Source: Brienomyrus brachyistius
Taxonomy: Eukaryota; Chordata; Actinopteri; Osteoglossiformes; Mormyridae
Length of the DNA: 64,000 bases
Direction: 5' to 3'
Assembly: GCF_023856365.1 (NCBI RefSeq)
Contig: NC_064533.1
Coordinates: 33,218,118-33,282,117 of the forward strand
Shown here: positions 51,741 through 64,000 of the stretch, one piece after another
How the letters are laid out: each line of letters opens with the position of its first letter
How positions within the stretch are numbered: position 1 is the stretch's first letter
Notes under the pieces: model-generated
The model's database searches: none
Seen by the model: the letters and a program-made list of their open reading frames with translations, nothing else
Told to the model about the DNA's origin: nothing
Program-made: the position numbers and the translations under genes

Positions 51741-53579
51741 GCCTCAAAGTTATCTGACTAAGCAAGAAATCTGACTTAGTGATATAGGCTCTAGGTTAGG
51801 CATGTAGCATGAGTTACCATGATGATGTATCCCAGTATGAAGTGATTCAGCATCATGACATAGAAAAGCTAGATTTCCATTTCATTCCTCCTGACCGCCA
51901 GAGGCGGCCTCTGTTTCGCTGTTCAAAAGTGTACCAGTGGTGGCTGAGTCAGTCGCCCCTGCCTCACCTCTTGGAGACAGGGTGCACTTGTCCAGTCCAT
52001 CCCAACTTTCTGCTTCTAACATTGGGGCACATACTGCATCCTCTGCTGATGATGCTTTTCTATTGCAGCTGGGCAACTGTCTCTGGCTGCCTCTGGTGGA
52101 CATCCGGAATTCATACAACCAGTGCTACATATGTAACTACCATAACCTCTACTTAGCCTCAAAAATATCCGGCTAAGCAAATCATGATGCAGGCAAAACC
52201 GATCTGCGGTCATCCCACTCCATTAGAAATAATAATATAGTGTTATATAAATAAATATTATTTAAATAAAGATAACGGCAGAAGATGTTACATATGTGAA
52301 TTATGTATGTATGAGAGAGAGAGACTGAGCGAGAAGTAACGGGACTAGAATTACTACATGAAAATTCAGGTTCCAGTCTTTATAAACGTTTTTTTTCTTT
52401 CGATCTTCAGCCTCATTTGTGTATACTTTCATCGTATGGAAAAGTATCTCAATATTGTATAGATTACACATCATTTGAATGTTTTTTAAATCGACTATTT
52501 TTACACAAAACTCTACAGCACTGCAAAGAGTGTTGCATTTAATAAAACATGACATTAATGTATAGTTAAGTAACGTCACTAAAATTACAATTCGCTTGCA
52601 TGAGATTCCATTTGCGCCAAAAATATGTCGATATGCGCATTGTCGGTGTCGACTGAACATGTAACACAACCTCTGTTTGTCTATTCGACTTTGAACTGAA
52701 CTTCAGCCATGACAACACTATTTTGAGAATGAGATTATCTGTTGATTGCACACCATTTGTCTGTCATTTCAACTTCTGTAGTCTTAGCACATGATGTATC
52801 GTTTTCCTTGTTGTTTGACTGCACCGTTATGCATGTCGTCCCCATTCTGTCGTATGACTGTGTTGTTATTAATGTTGTATTGATTACTTCGGTCCGAAAA
52901 AAATGTTAAATGTGTAACAGTACGTTCTTTTATAATTCATTCGTTCATTGATGGATATAGAATGATGTAATACAGCACCAAAACGGAACAGACAAAATGT
53001 GGTTATAAATGAGAATACAATCGACCAGCCGAGTTCGACGCGGTGTAACTTAGTTCGCAATATAACCAATCAGATGTTAGGTTCTGTTTAGAGCCCGTCC
53101 TTTTGACAGATAATTTTAATAGTTGGTTTCATTTAAAGTGCAATTTAAACTATCATTTAAATAGTTAAATATTTCATAACCATTTAATTTACAGCTTAAA
53201 TTTTTATTTAAATTATTATTTAATAGCATATTTGTCAATAATCATTTAAATGGAATGGATTACAATGTAAATAGCCATTTAAATAATGACATATTTATGT
53301 ATTTAATTATTAGCACAAAACATTTTCAATATTTCTGCGTTGCAAGGCGTTGTTTTTGGAACGACTGCAAGTTTGACCAGCACTAAAAAAGCAGACCAAA
53401 CCAATGTTTGCATTATAGGGAGGGACAGTAAAATTATTTAGTACCACGTCAACGAAAATGAGTAAGATAAAAAAAAATAACAAGCTTGTATGTGATTCAC
53501 AAATACTATATAAAGCCTCCACAAATGTGTATTTTTGGTAAATTATTTTAGCAGGTTGCTTAAAGTTTACAGGGTACTT
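51741..53579. other. Intergenic sequence, mostly unrecognised
   Basis: 51890-52120 has a GC-richer stretch with short open frames on both strands but no domain I recognise; it may be an old repeat. 53110-53300 is dominated by 'atttaaat' motifs that form many local palindromes. No supported gene. Confidence 0.45.
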
Positions 53580-53595
53580 TCCCCCCCCCCCCCCC
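53580..53595 (+). repeat. Poly-C run
   Basis: An uninterrupted C-run of about 16 bases, just before a foldback element. Confidence 0.9.
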
Positions 53596-53620
53596 TTGAC
53601 CCAGGGCCCGGGGACCTGTG

Positions 53621-53785
53621 GCCTGTACTACAAAGCGGGGTTACTGGCTTATCGGGGTAACTTGTCGGATTTAAGGTACCACAGTTTAAATGGACTTCAT
53701 ATTCGTTCACTTATATTTTGCCCAAACTACCTTAAATCCGAGAAGTTACCCCGATAACCCAGTAACCCCGCTTCGTAGTACAGGC
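53621..53785. mobile_element. Foldback MITE upstream of dcaf17
   Basis: Two 58-base arms, GCCTGTACTACAAAGCGGGG at the left and its near-perfect inverse at the right (CCCCGCTTCGTAGTACAGGC). Both contain the GATAA-GTAACCCCG motifs and the TTAAATCCGA inner part. The loop is about 50 bases. It lies about 0.7 kb before the dcaf17 start codon. Confidence 0.9.
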
Positions 53786-54462
53786 TTCTGGTTAAGATAC
53801 TTGGTGAATGTCTCTTTCACGATCCATGGCACTCATACGAAAAAGACTCGCCAAGTCACTGCAAAACTACAATTACCAGAACGCCCCAGCTGACGTGATG
53901 TCATTACAACCGCGCGGCGATATTCTAAAAAGAAGAGAGACTGGAGATGTGCATGTAACGCGAGAAGCTTCGAGTTATTTATCGGTTTTGATATTTAGAT
54001 TTTTATTTTTTTTAGAAAACATATATCAACGTAATTGTCATACCATGATGCATATCGGACATATAGCCAGAAAGAAAAATTGAATGAGGTTTGCGGGCTG
54101 CATCTAAAAGCGTTTTCCAGACTGACTCAAAAGTACCTCAGAGAAGCTGCTGAAACTAAGTGTATCATTAGTGATTAGTTACCTTATGAACGCTACATGT
54201 TTTTGGATTATGCAGCATATTGCTCGTTGTAGACCAACGCAAAGCACTAGTTAGCAAGCTTCTTAGATACGGCTCTCCGGCAGTCGTGCTTGCCTGTGTG
54301 TGTGTATATATATATATATATATAAGGCGTACCATAGTTATACAGGGACCAATACGATTAATTAATGTAGGTGTGTAGTACGGGGCTCACGTACATTAAT
54401 AGTAGTAAGCGGCTAATTACTCACCGTATTTGCGGTCTACTGAAGTTGAAGGCCAGTCCAAC

Positions 54463-57400
54463 ATGGCCACACTTTCCACACGGTGCTCAAAAGACTCTAC
54501 AACGCCCATATGTTTGAATCTCGCGCGACCCCAGGTGTTGAGGAGCGCAAACGCCAGCGTGCACATATCATTGAGGTCTATAGGTGCCTTTTCCACTGAT
54601 GCTGGAATGCTGCTTAGGAAAAATATGAAGTTGCTTCGGCAACTTATTCTTAAGGTAATTACAGTCCTTTTTCATATTCCTAGAATCTACCAGTAAATAT
54701 ATTGCATATAATGCATTTATGGCATAAAAATTTATGTATGTTTTCCGTAGGACACAACAGAGTTTAAAAAAGTTTGGACAAGACATTCAAAATCCCCAAT
54801 TGCATATGAAAGTGGGAAGATTTATTTTGAAAATTACCGGTGCTGCTTCAGTAGGTAATGCTAAATGGACGTGGTGTATCCTGCTTTCCTGACCTAATGA
54901 AAATATCGTAAATTAACATGTACAACTTAAATGTGTAGCTGTTCATTTGATAAATTTTCATTTCATGATTTAGATGCATCTGGATCACTACATTAAGGCA
55001 GTGCCAACGTTGTGTTTTTTTTTGTAGTATTCCTCCAAATCCACAATTCCTGTACGAATTACCCAAAGTATCTAAGGCAGAGAAGATTGAAGATGCTCTG
55101 CTGTGCCAGTGTCCTCTTGTAAGTGAACTTTTTCTTATTTAGTAACTTGAGATATCGCAAAAATTGTAATTGACTACATTGTTTCGGGTGTCTTGTAGCA
55201 TATCCAAGATGTCTCCTTTTTAGTACACCATGTTTCGTGGAGTCTCACCCATTGTGTCTTTTTTTATTTTTTTTTAATTCTTTTTCATCATGTCTTTATA
55301 CAGGAGAGAGTACTGCCACAATCATCAGACCAAAAGCCCTGCCTCTTGGCACTGACAGCAAATAACTGGCTGTATCGCTATTCAACAAAGACAGGAGAAC
55401 AGCTGCAGAAAGTTTATCTCTCTCCACGCTATAAGTTCAGGTAATTAACTTACAGTCTAAAATATTGCCAAATTGCTATAACCCTTGTTGTCTCCTCTTA
55501 TATATGCACTATATGGACAAAAGCATTGGGACACCTGGCCATTACACCTACAGGAATTTTATGACATCCCATTCTAAATCTACAGGCATCAGTATGGAGT
55601 TGGTCCCTCCTTTGCAGCTGTAACAGCTGCCACTTTTCTGGGAAGGCTTTCCACCAGATTGTGGAGTGTGTCTATGGGAATTTTTACACATTCATCTAAA
55701 TTTTTGAGGTCATGCACTGACATTGGATACCAAACTCTTCCATGCCAAATGCACCCAACTGTTTTTATGGACGTTACAGACTGGGGTACAGTCATGCTGG
55801 AACAGAAAAAGGTCTTCCGAGTTCTATGGAAGCATAGAATTGTTCAATATGTCTTGGTCTGTTGAAGCATTGAGTTCCCTTCATTGTAACTAAGGGGCCT
55901 AGTCCAGCCCTTGAAAAACAACCCCATACCATTACCCCTCCTCCACCAAACTTTACAGTTAGCATAATGCAATCAGACAGATAACATTCTCCTGGCATCT
56001 GGCAAACCGACTCATCCATCAGACTGCCAGGCAGAGAAGCATGATTCGTCACTCCACAGAGCACATTTCCTCTGCTTCAGAGTCCAGTGGCAGCGTGCTT
56101 TACGCCACTCCATCCAACGCTTAGCAGTGCACTTGATGATGTGAGGCTTGCATGCAGCTTCTTGTCCATGGAAGCCCATTCCATGAAGCTCCCGGCACAG
56201 AGTTTTTGTGCTGGAGTTAATACCAGAAGAAGTTTGGAACTCTGAGTTATTGAGCACTGGGGATTTTAACACATTCTGTGCCTCAGCACTCGTTGATCCC
56301 GCTCTGTTACTTTATGTGGTCTGCTACTTTGTGGCTGAGTATCTGTTGTTTCTAACTGCTCCTAGTTTGCAGTAATACCACTTACAGTTGACCATGGAAT
56401 ATCTAGCAGGGAAGAAATTTCACAAACTGATTTATTGCATCGGTGCCACCCTATGACAGTACCACACTTGAACTCCCTGAGCTCTTCAGAACGACCCATT
56501 CTTTCACAAATCTTTGTAAACCTGACTACATGGCTAGGTGATTGATTTTATACACCTGTGCCAATAGGTCTGAATGAAGTACCTCAATTCAATGATTCTG
56601 AGGTGTGTCCCAATACTTCCAAAAACATGCTGAGGCTAATTGGAGTTGCTAAATTGCCCATAGGTGTGCATGCGTGAGTGAATGGTATGTGAGTGTACCC
56701 TTTGATGGGCTGGCCCCCCATCCTGGGTTGTTCCCTGCCTCGTGCCCATTGATTCTGGGATAGGCTCCGGACCCCCCGCAACCCAGTAGGAGAAGCGGTT
56801 TTGAAAATGGATGGATGGATGGTCCCAATACTTTTGTCCATATAGTGTTGTACTTCTGGCACAAATGATGAATTTCTTAACCATATGGCATCTAATAGCT
56901 CTCGGATTTTTTTTCATAACAAAATCAAAGTATGATAGATGTAGTATGATAATAAATCTTACAAGAACTTGTTGCATGTTAAATACTACCAGATTTTGAG
57001 CTGAAAAGTTGGAAATGTGACTGCTACAACAAATTTTAAATTTTCAAATTTAATTTTGTATTATAACTGAATACAGTTAATGCAAACTTATAAATCCTGT
57101 TCATCATTTGTTATTAAATATCACTTTTAAAAAATCCGTACCGTATTGCAGTATTTTGACAGTCGAATGTTCAGCTATGCTGTGATGACACATTTTTTCA
57201 TTTAAACAGCCACGTTGAAAGCATTTTGTAAAGTACTGCTTGTGCATATGTGTCAAAGCACTACTTGTATAGTACTGTGCAGAAGTTCTTGGCAGTCAAA
57301 TGAAACGTTTGGAGCTGTTTGTCTGGGTACTAAGTGCATATTTGCACAGAACAAAAACACAATGTAGCATTAGAACATATGCAAATTAAGAGTAATGCAG

Positions 57401-60400
57401 TAAAAATTAGTAAGAACTTCTCCAAAAAGTTACCGACATCTTGCTAGATGAACACTGCTTCAGTACCCAAACCTCTCCTCAGGTGCACCCCAGCCATTCC
57501 ATGTATTTGTTAAATTTCATCAGCAGCTAATTTAATTAATTAACTTAATTAGTTAAAAAAATCAATGAGTTTGCTGTACAAGGTGGGCAAAGTGGTTGAG
57601 TCAAAGTGTACATGGGTGTATGGATGGCTGCTGCAGATACTGTGATGATTTTAGTAGAAGTTTTGAAATCGCTAAGCTAACACTTCGACAGGCATAATGT
57701 CATAGCTTTACATCAACATGAAGGTCATTTAAACAACATTTTCCTTGGCTGCCTAAAACTTTTGCACAGTTCTGTATATCACTTGTCCTAACAGCACTTG
57801 CTATTCTTTGCATCTTTGTCAGGTACCTTGGTTGGGATGTTCCCCAGGAAACATTCTACATTAAGTCTGTTCAGAATAAACCATCCGTCATGGCAAGGCA
57901 GGTAAGTATTTTTGTTAAATTCTATGTATGTGACATTACTACTGAGCAATAAGCAGTATAACTTTATGTATTCATGTAGTTTTTTTTTTGCTTTCTGTTC
58001 TTTCATAGGCTGGTCTTGATAACAACACCATAATATACTTGGCTGTACTCAGTGTTTTTCCCCTGGAGGCGTTGGCTGTTCTGGAGATCAACAAAAAAGT
58101 ACAGCTGCTTCCTTCTGTATGTAAAATTACCCACTATTGGTTTATCTGTTGTAAGTGTAAACTCCTGCCGGGTGCTGCTGTGTTTCCCTAGGCATTTGGA
58201 GCCACCGTCGTGGATGTGTTACTGTCTCAAGGTCTTTTGGTGGTTTCTCACAGCACTAAGGTTGTGAAGCTCTACAGTTTTGAGAACATTGTTGATAAGG
58301 TAATGAACGTCCTCGGTACCATTAATACACACGATGCTTTGCCCTATTTTCAACAATTTTTCATGCATGGTCAGTGTTAGGTTATCCACATAACTAACAA
58401 TGAAAGTGTATGCTGCAAATGTCATAGTCCTTTATCTTTATTAGGGCTGTGAATTTTTAAAGTCACAACACGTTATTATTTCTCACATTATTCTATGCAG
58501 TATTTTGAAACCCGAATGGGAGAATAGTATGAACAAAGATTTTCATAGAAACCTATAATATTCCTCCTTGGTTGTAAACAAAGCAAAAGTTTATGTAATG
58601 ATGTTGTACAGAATCAGAGAATTCTGCGCAAAAAGTAAAGTATTCAATTAATGACTTATGAAATGGGTCATTAAATTTTAAATTTTATTTTTTTTAAATG
58701 AAATTTTAATTTTAATATTAAAAGCAAGTTCCCTAAAAAAGTTGAAAATAGTTTGCGTATCATGCAAACAAAATCAGTGGCAATTGTTAATAGTGATTAC
58801 GTCTTTCTAGGTGAAATTGATCACTAAAAGTATATGATCATTATAACTAATTTTTCTTCTTTGTCTCTGGCAGATTGCCTTCTAATTGACATTTGAATAT
58901 TTATTACATGAATATGAGGTAATAAAATGGACATCGTCACTACTGAATTTTTACTCAAAATACAGTACCCCTGTTTTTAAAATTACAGCACTGCATAAAT
59001 TAATTACTGAACTGTTTGTAAGTCATATATGCTACGATACAGTGTAGTACTGTATATAAAGTATAGCTTATTGTAGTTTCGCTACTGCATCTCGTTGGTT
59101 CGTTTTCTCAGTTTCCCATCATATTTCTGTGCACGCAGCATTAGCCACTGCTAGCTAGCCAGTAGCAGATGGGTTACAGCAAGGCAAAGTAGGCAAGTTA
59201 AACAGTAAGAAGAATTAACAAATTTTTTTTTTTGTTATGTATGAAAAGATCCAACATGAACACTGTATGCAGACTGCTTGATTACTATAAGTGAATTATT
59301 TAAACAAAATTTGTGGCAGAATGATTCTGTCCAAAGCTTTTTGATCCACATAAGCAGTTGATCACTATAACCGTGATCACTATAAGCGGTTTCCACTGTA
59401 TTTTAAATCTTGGTAGTGTTGAAACAATTGGTAGTATTACCTTTGGTAGCTGAAACTGTTTTTCCTGCAGTGTTTACATTTGACCTTTTTTCTTTGGTGT
59501 AGTCGTCACTAAAGCCACAATGTGTCCATATGACGGACATAGTATTTTTCTTTGGTACAAGCTGCTCGAGTTGCTCAGTTGGCTCAGTGTTGCCTCCGTC
59601 TTGCTTCCATGGCACAGACTAGATGGGGCAGAGTCACGTGACAACACATGTTACTACAAATAGTAGTATGTTTTTAAGGGAACAGTACATGAACACACAC
59701 TGGAGAAAGTATTTACAATTGTAAGTATTAACAGAATTAATAAAACAACCCAAAGTAACTGACGTGGGTCAGATTACATCAATCAGAGGTTCTATATGGC
59801 ACTATATGGACAAAAGTATTGGGACCGTCCATCCATCCATCCATTCATCCATTTTCCAAACCACTTATCCTACTGGGTCGCGGGGGATCCGGAGCCTATC
59901 CCGGAATCAATGGGCACGAAGCAGGGAACAACCCAGGATGGGGGGCCATCCCATCGCAGGGCACACTCACACACCATTCACTCACACATGCACACCTGCG
60001 GGCAATGGAGCAAGTCCAATTAGCCTCAGCATGTCTTTGGACTGTAGGGGGAAACCGAAGTACCCGGAGGAAACCCCACGACGACATGGGGAGAACATGC
60101 AAACTCCACACACATGTGACCCAGGCGGAGACTCGAACCTGGGTCCCAGAGGTGTGAGGCAACATTGCTAACCACTGCACCACCATGCCCCCCCCCCCCC
60201 CACAATAAACAACCAATATGTAATCGCAGAAAACTGTTTGATTTATTTAGTTAATTTTATTAAATCAATGCTTGCAACTTTTTCTGATGATGATGTTGAT
60301 AAAATTTCTCAGTATATGACAAAGAGGCTGAAACTTGGACAGCACTGTGAGTGGGGCAGTGTCACCGGAACCGTGGGCGAATCACCTTTCGGCATTCCAG

Positions 60401-63400
60401 TCAACCTCCACATCAGTGGTAAGCGAACGCTGTCTTTGGCAGTGTGGGCAAGACACCATATCCCATGGGGTCGGAGGCTTGAAAGGACCACTCTCTGCTG
60501 CCCCTCAGAGCACCCTCCAGTACTGTTTGAACTGGCTTGCTTGGACAACAACATACAGATCGGCGGTCATCCGTGGCATGTCATCTACACACCAAAGCAC
60601 AAGAAGCACCGAGGAACCTACCACATATGCTCCCTCAAGGACGGCTCCCTGGTAACTTGTACTTTTAGTGCTTCACGCTGTTTGACACGGTTGACCCAGC
60701 TACCTCAGGTTTATTCTCCCTCCTGGCCTTTTTGTAGATGTCGGTTATACTACATATAATGTGTTTTTGGCAGATACTGAACTCACCTTTTAAGAAGAAT
60801 GAGCAACTGTGAAACTAAGACTTGGTGATATAAATATTCTCACAACACAAGAATTGTTCACTTATGGTCACAGTGGTCAAATGAAATTCATGTAAATCTG
60901 ATGATTATTTTTTACTGTAACTGTAAATTAAATTAATATTGGTATATGACATGAAAATAACATTATTGTAAGTTTTCTGTTTGTCACTTAAAAGGCACAT
61001 AATGGGATACAGGACATGCAGTGTTGTTCCCTGGAGTCTGACTGGATCTACTTCCATCCAGATGATTCTGGTAGAATCATCCATGTGGGTCCCAGCAGAA
61101 TAAAGTGAGTATAAGTTAAGGCTAGTTTCAACCGGAAACCGTTGATTTAAGGCCATTTCACACCAAACATAGCATGAAAAAATGGCACGAATTTGAGAAA
61201 TATTTAGATACAAGTTTGTGAAACATGATGCAGAACATTCGCAACTACTTGAGAAAAGTTTGCATACTGAAAGAAAGTGACAAACGCAGCAGTGAGAGTG
61301 AATTTTTGTTGTTTCTTTTGAGCAAACACAAAAACAAAAAGCTGAAGATTCTGTACACTTCCAATACTGAAGCAGCTAGAACTTAATTCTTAACTTAAAA
61401 TTTATCACAACCCTTTCAGACAATATTTCAGGATAACTAAAATGAATATTTAAAACATGGCAGCAACATCTTATCATCAATTAGCTACCTACAGGAATAG
61501 AGAATACAAAGTGTATTATTTTTACTGGATGTTTATCGGATATGTATTGTATATAAATTGATCTATAAATCGAGAGAAAATAAAAATATTAATTAGCTGC
61601 AGATTAAAAAAACACTTTAAAAAATTAAAGGAAAAGCAACATAAACACAAGCAACCAGAACAGCTGCAAGCAGCTTAAAATGCCCCTTTTCATCAAACAA
61701 GAAGGCTATTGTTGTAAACCAAATCAAAGGTTGTCTTTTCTATTTAAAAAAAACTGATCACATGTAAGAACTGACATCCCATTGGTTGTTTGTTTTTTGA
61801 CATCTGAAAACTGCAAAAATTGACCCCCTCCTTGAATAAAAAAAATATGGTGCACAATGACTAAACGAATTTGTCAGACTTGGTAAGAACCTTCATAGAA
61901 ATACGTTTGTTCATTTTAGAATGATGTTTCGTGCAAAAAAAATTGACTGTATGAAACGGCCTTTGGTCTGGAATATTCATTTGTAGTGTTTTTCAGATTT
62001 GTAATTTGAGTCTTTGGTGCCCTTCTCTCATGCATTATAATATATTGTTAGATTTTACAGATACAAAATTGCTTATCACATGCAGTGTTGTTAAAAGCAT
62101 ATATGTAATCATAAATGTACATTTACTTACATCTTCTAACTGCTTATCCAGCGTGTTGAAGATCCTAAAAGCTCATGGATACGTCTCACAATATGAGGTT
62201 GTTGAAGAATTTTCCATCACAGCCCAACGGAACAATAGCGTAAGCATTCCCTATATGGCACTGTATTCAGCGTTTTTCCAGAATGATTCTGCTTGGCTGC
62301 TGCTATACGTCCACTTAATAACTGCGGGAAACTCGTGACATGATAAATTTGTTTAAATGATTGAAGAATATTTTTATTAATGCAATGAGAATCTTTTAGG
62401 GATCCACCCTCCCGTTTGGGATTGCAATTTGGAGACTGCTCTCCTTTGGTTAAAAATACAGTGTGTCTCACCTATGCAGATTTGCCCTTAGAGATTTGCA
62501 TAGAAATAATGCAGTTGCTCATTTGCTGTTAACACAGGCTGTCACCCAACCCAGTGTGACCTTTTCAGGTCGAACTGTGAAGAGAAGGTTTCAAGAACTG
62601 GATGATGATCCTGAGAAAGAGGTATCTGAATGTTACCAGCTAAGTGGTAGTATTCATATTTAATAATGTGGCAATAATTTACAGTGTTTGCATAACAAAA
62701 ACAGAAAACTAAGCTACCCTAAAGGAGAACGTATCTGGAAATAATCATGAAAAAATGCCATTTGAACTTGAAGGTACTATCTGTCTGTGATTTTGAATAA
62801 TTCCTCGTGTTCTGTTTTTTTTTTTTAATAGAAATATTTCTAATATTTCTATGAAAAACTATACATTGTGATGGGTAATTCATTCATCCATCTTTCATAC
62901 CTATTTTGGTAGAACAGGGTTAGGGTGGCTTCATGGGTAATGACTGACCGAATACCAGGTACGATATTAGGTAGTGCATTATTTTTGCTGGTTGGTTGGA
63001 AGTGTGTGAAATGTGTGTGTGTCTTGTTAAGGTTGATTTTTTTTGTTTGTTTTTAATTAGACCTTCAAGGTGGTGGAGTATGAGGATGAGCTGGACCTGT
63101 TGGCAGCCGTTGAGGTGATCGTGAGGGATGAGATCGGAAAGGCTTATGTTGGTTTATATGACAACCAGAACGGAACATTATGGAAGAAGAATCAGTTGCT
63201 TGAAGCCTGGGATGTGGTTAGTTCTAAAACGTTCAAATATGTGCATGATAACAAATCTCTTGTCTCACTCAATACTTTGTTTTCACTATTTATTTAATCA
63301 TATATAATTTTATATATGGTTCTTTTCGGTTGGTAATAAAATTCTGTTTTGCTCACATCTGTTATTTTTAATTAAGCAAATAGCTGGAATGTTCAGCAGA

Positions 63401-63731
63401 GTAAAATGTTTTAAAATCTTATTCTAGAGGTGTCATAAGATTTAATGTGATCTGAAATTGGATTTGTGATTAGAGTGTTATGAGATGGTGCTGTGAATCT
63501 TGGTTCATTCTAGACAGTAGCTCATAACTGTGCATTCTGTGAAATGACAAGGTTTTGTGTCCCTTTTTTCAGACTTACAGTCACGAGTTTTTCTTTGACC
63601 GAGACACAATGGTTCACATTGCACAGGAGAAGAGTAATTTCTGCTGTCATGTCTACAAAATTACCCACAGACAAGAAGATATTGAAGAGCAGTTAGAGGA
63701 ATCACCAGTGAAACGACACACGTGTATCTGA
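54463..63731 (+). CDS. dcaf17: DDB1- and CUL4-associated factor 17
   Basis: DCAF17 is a nuclear/nucleolar protein thought to act as a substrate receptor of the CUL4-DDB1 ubiquitin ligase; human loss causes Woodhouse-Sakati syndrome. Coding exons: 54463-54654, 54751-54854, 55028-55118, 55304-55440, 57823-57901, 58009-58098, 58192-58299, 60313-60418, 60509-60651, 60995-61104, 62152-62239, 62538-62621, 63061-63216, 63573-63731. The sum is 1647 nt, 548 codons plus TGA, with all phases agreeing; human DCAF17 has 520 residues. Family blocks in order: [110 protein letters not shown]; and the FDRD segment near the end. I chose ATG 54463; no earlier in-frame ATG is close. The extra length comes mainly from the N-terminus and the C-terminal tail. 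Confidence 0.95.
55507..56847 (-). mobile_element. Tc1-like relic in dcaf17 intron 4
   Basis: Inverted ends CACTATATGGACAAAAGCAT (left) and, reverse complemented, CACTATATGGACAAAAGTAT (right). Minus-strand fragments carry [11 protein letters not shown] (first catalytic Asp region) and [12 protein letters not shown], a Tc1 hallmark, but stops and frameshifts break the gene. A LINE fragment sits inside the right end. Confidence 0.85.
56619..56821 (+). mobile_element. LINE 3' fragment inserted in a Tc1 terminal repeat
   Basis: Flanked by the 12-bp duplication GTCCCAATACTT (56607-56618 and 56822-56833). It ends in (ATGG)n and is 5'-truncated to about 200 bases. Same family as 44232-44579. Confidence 0.82.
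59800..60203 (-). mobile_element. Solo Tc1 terminal repeat joined to a LINE fragment
   Basis: 59800-59825 is a Tc1 end identical in type to the one at 56822-56847. It is followed directly by the (ATGG)n tail of a LINE fragment (minus strand, 59826 to about 60186), then a C-run of about 16 at 60187-60203. The rest of the Tc1 element is missing. It lies in dcaf17 intron 7. Confidence 0.78.
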
Positions 63732-64000
63732 GCTGTGTCATTACTCACACAAAACACTGAAATGCTATTTTATACGTTAAAACTAAAATGACATGGTTAT
63801 ACTTTAAATATGAATTACAAGCATGTATTTTTTATTATATCTAGAAAATATGCTATTATAAAGATGTTTTTCAATTTTTGCTGATTTTGATTGTAAAGAT
63901 ATGTGGATTTTTTGATGTGCTGTGGCAATAAGCCTTGCTAGATCAGTATAGTTTTTAAAACCGCTGAATAAATGCAAGTCTTCCCTGCAGAGATTGATGG
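63732..64000 (+). terminator. dcaf17: dcaf17 3' UTR with polyadenylation signal
   Basis: AT-rich untranslated sequence after the stop codon. AATAAA at 63967-63972, about 235 bases downstream of the TGA, is the likely poly(A) signal, so cleavage is expected near the window edge. Confidence 0.75.

Noticed and set aside
60238..60759. A single 173-residue gene
   Set aside because: It spans two dcaf17 exons plus the open 90-nt intron and flanking intron; phases and family blocks show the spliced structure.

Overview
This window is vertebrate nuclear DNA, almost certainly from a teleost fish. Its genes are split into short exons with GT..AG introns. The spaces between exons hold typical fish repeats: Tc1-like transposons, BED-finger hAT elements, foldback MITEs, an (ATGG)n-tailed LINE fragment family and long (CA)n arrays. 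No bacterial operon, CRISPR array or rRNA gene is present.

Layout. At the left edge (81-811, +) lies the 3' end of a gene encoding a CAP-Gly domain; its identity is not resolved. A possible small terminal exon on the opposite strand (1026-1233) and a dead Tc1 element (1989-3147) follow. The largest gene is tlk1 (Tousled-like kinase 1, minus strand). Its 20 coding exons between 4883 and 33305 were assembled by hand; all splice phases agree and give 728 codons plus stop. A GC- and CpG-rich promoter with a likely non-coding first exon sits at about 33323-33760. Next comes mettl8 (minus, 37175-46739, nine coding exons, 356 codons), a mitochondrial tRNA m3C methyltransferase. A 7.7 kb gap filled largely with mobile and tandem repeats follows. 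The last gene is dcaf17 (plus, 54463-63731, 14 coding exons, 548 codons), a CUL4-DDB1 substrate receptor, with a polyadenylation signal at 63967.

The order and orientation tlk1(-) - mettl8(-) - dcaf17(+) match human chromosome 2q31, so this is a conserved syntenic block. The genes are not known to share a pathway: one acts on chromatin assembly, one on mitochondrial tRNA and one on ubiquitin ligation.

I see no clearly new biological system. The most interesting observations are: a 72-bp minisatellite arranged as two identical-period 216-bp trimers; a 90-nt dcaf17 intron that is open and in frame; two copies of a LINE joined at the same base to the same Tc1 terminal repeat; two minisatellites lying almost against tlk1 splice sites; and an unexplained coding-like exon inside tlk1 intron 1. 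Splice sites and translations were read by eye; nothing was checked against transcripts or databases.
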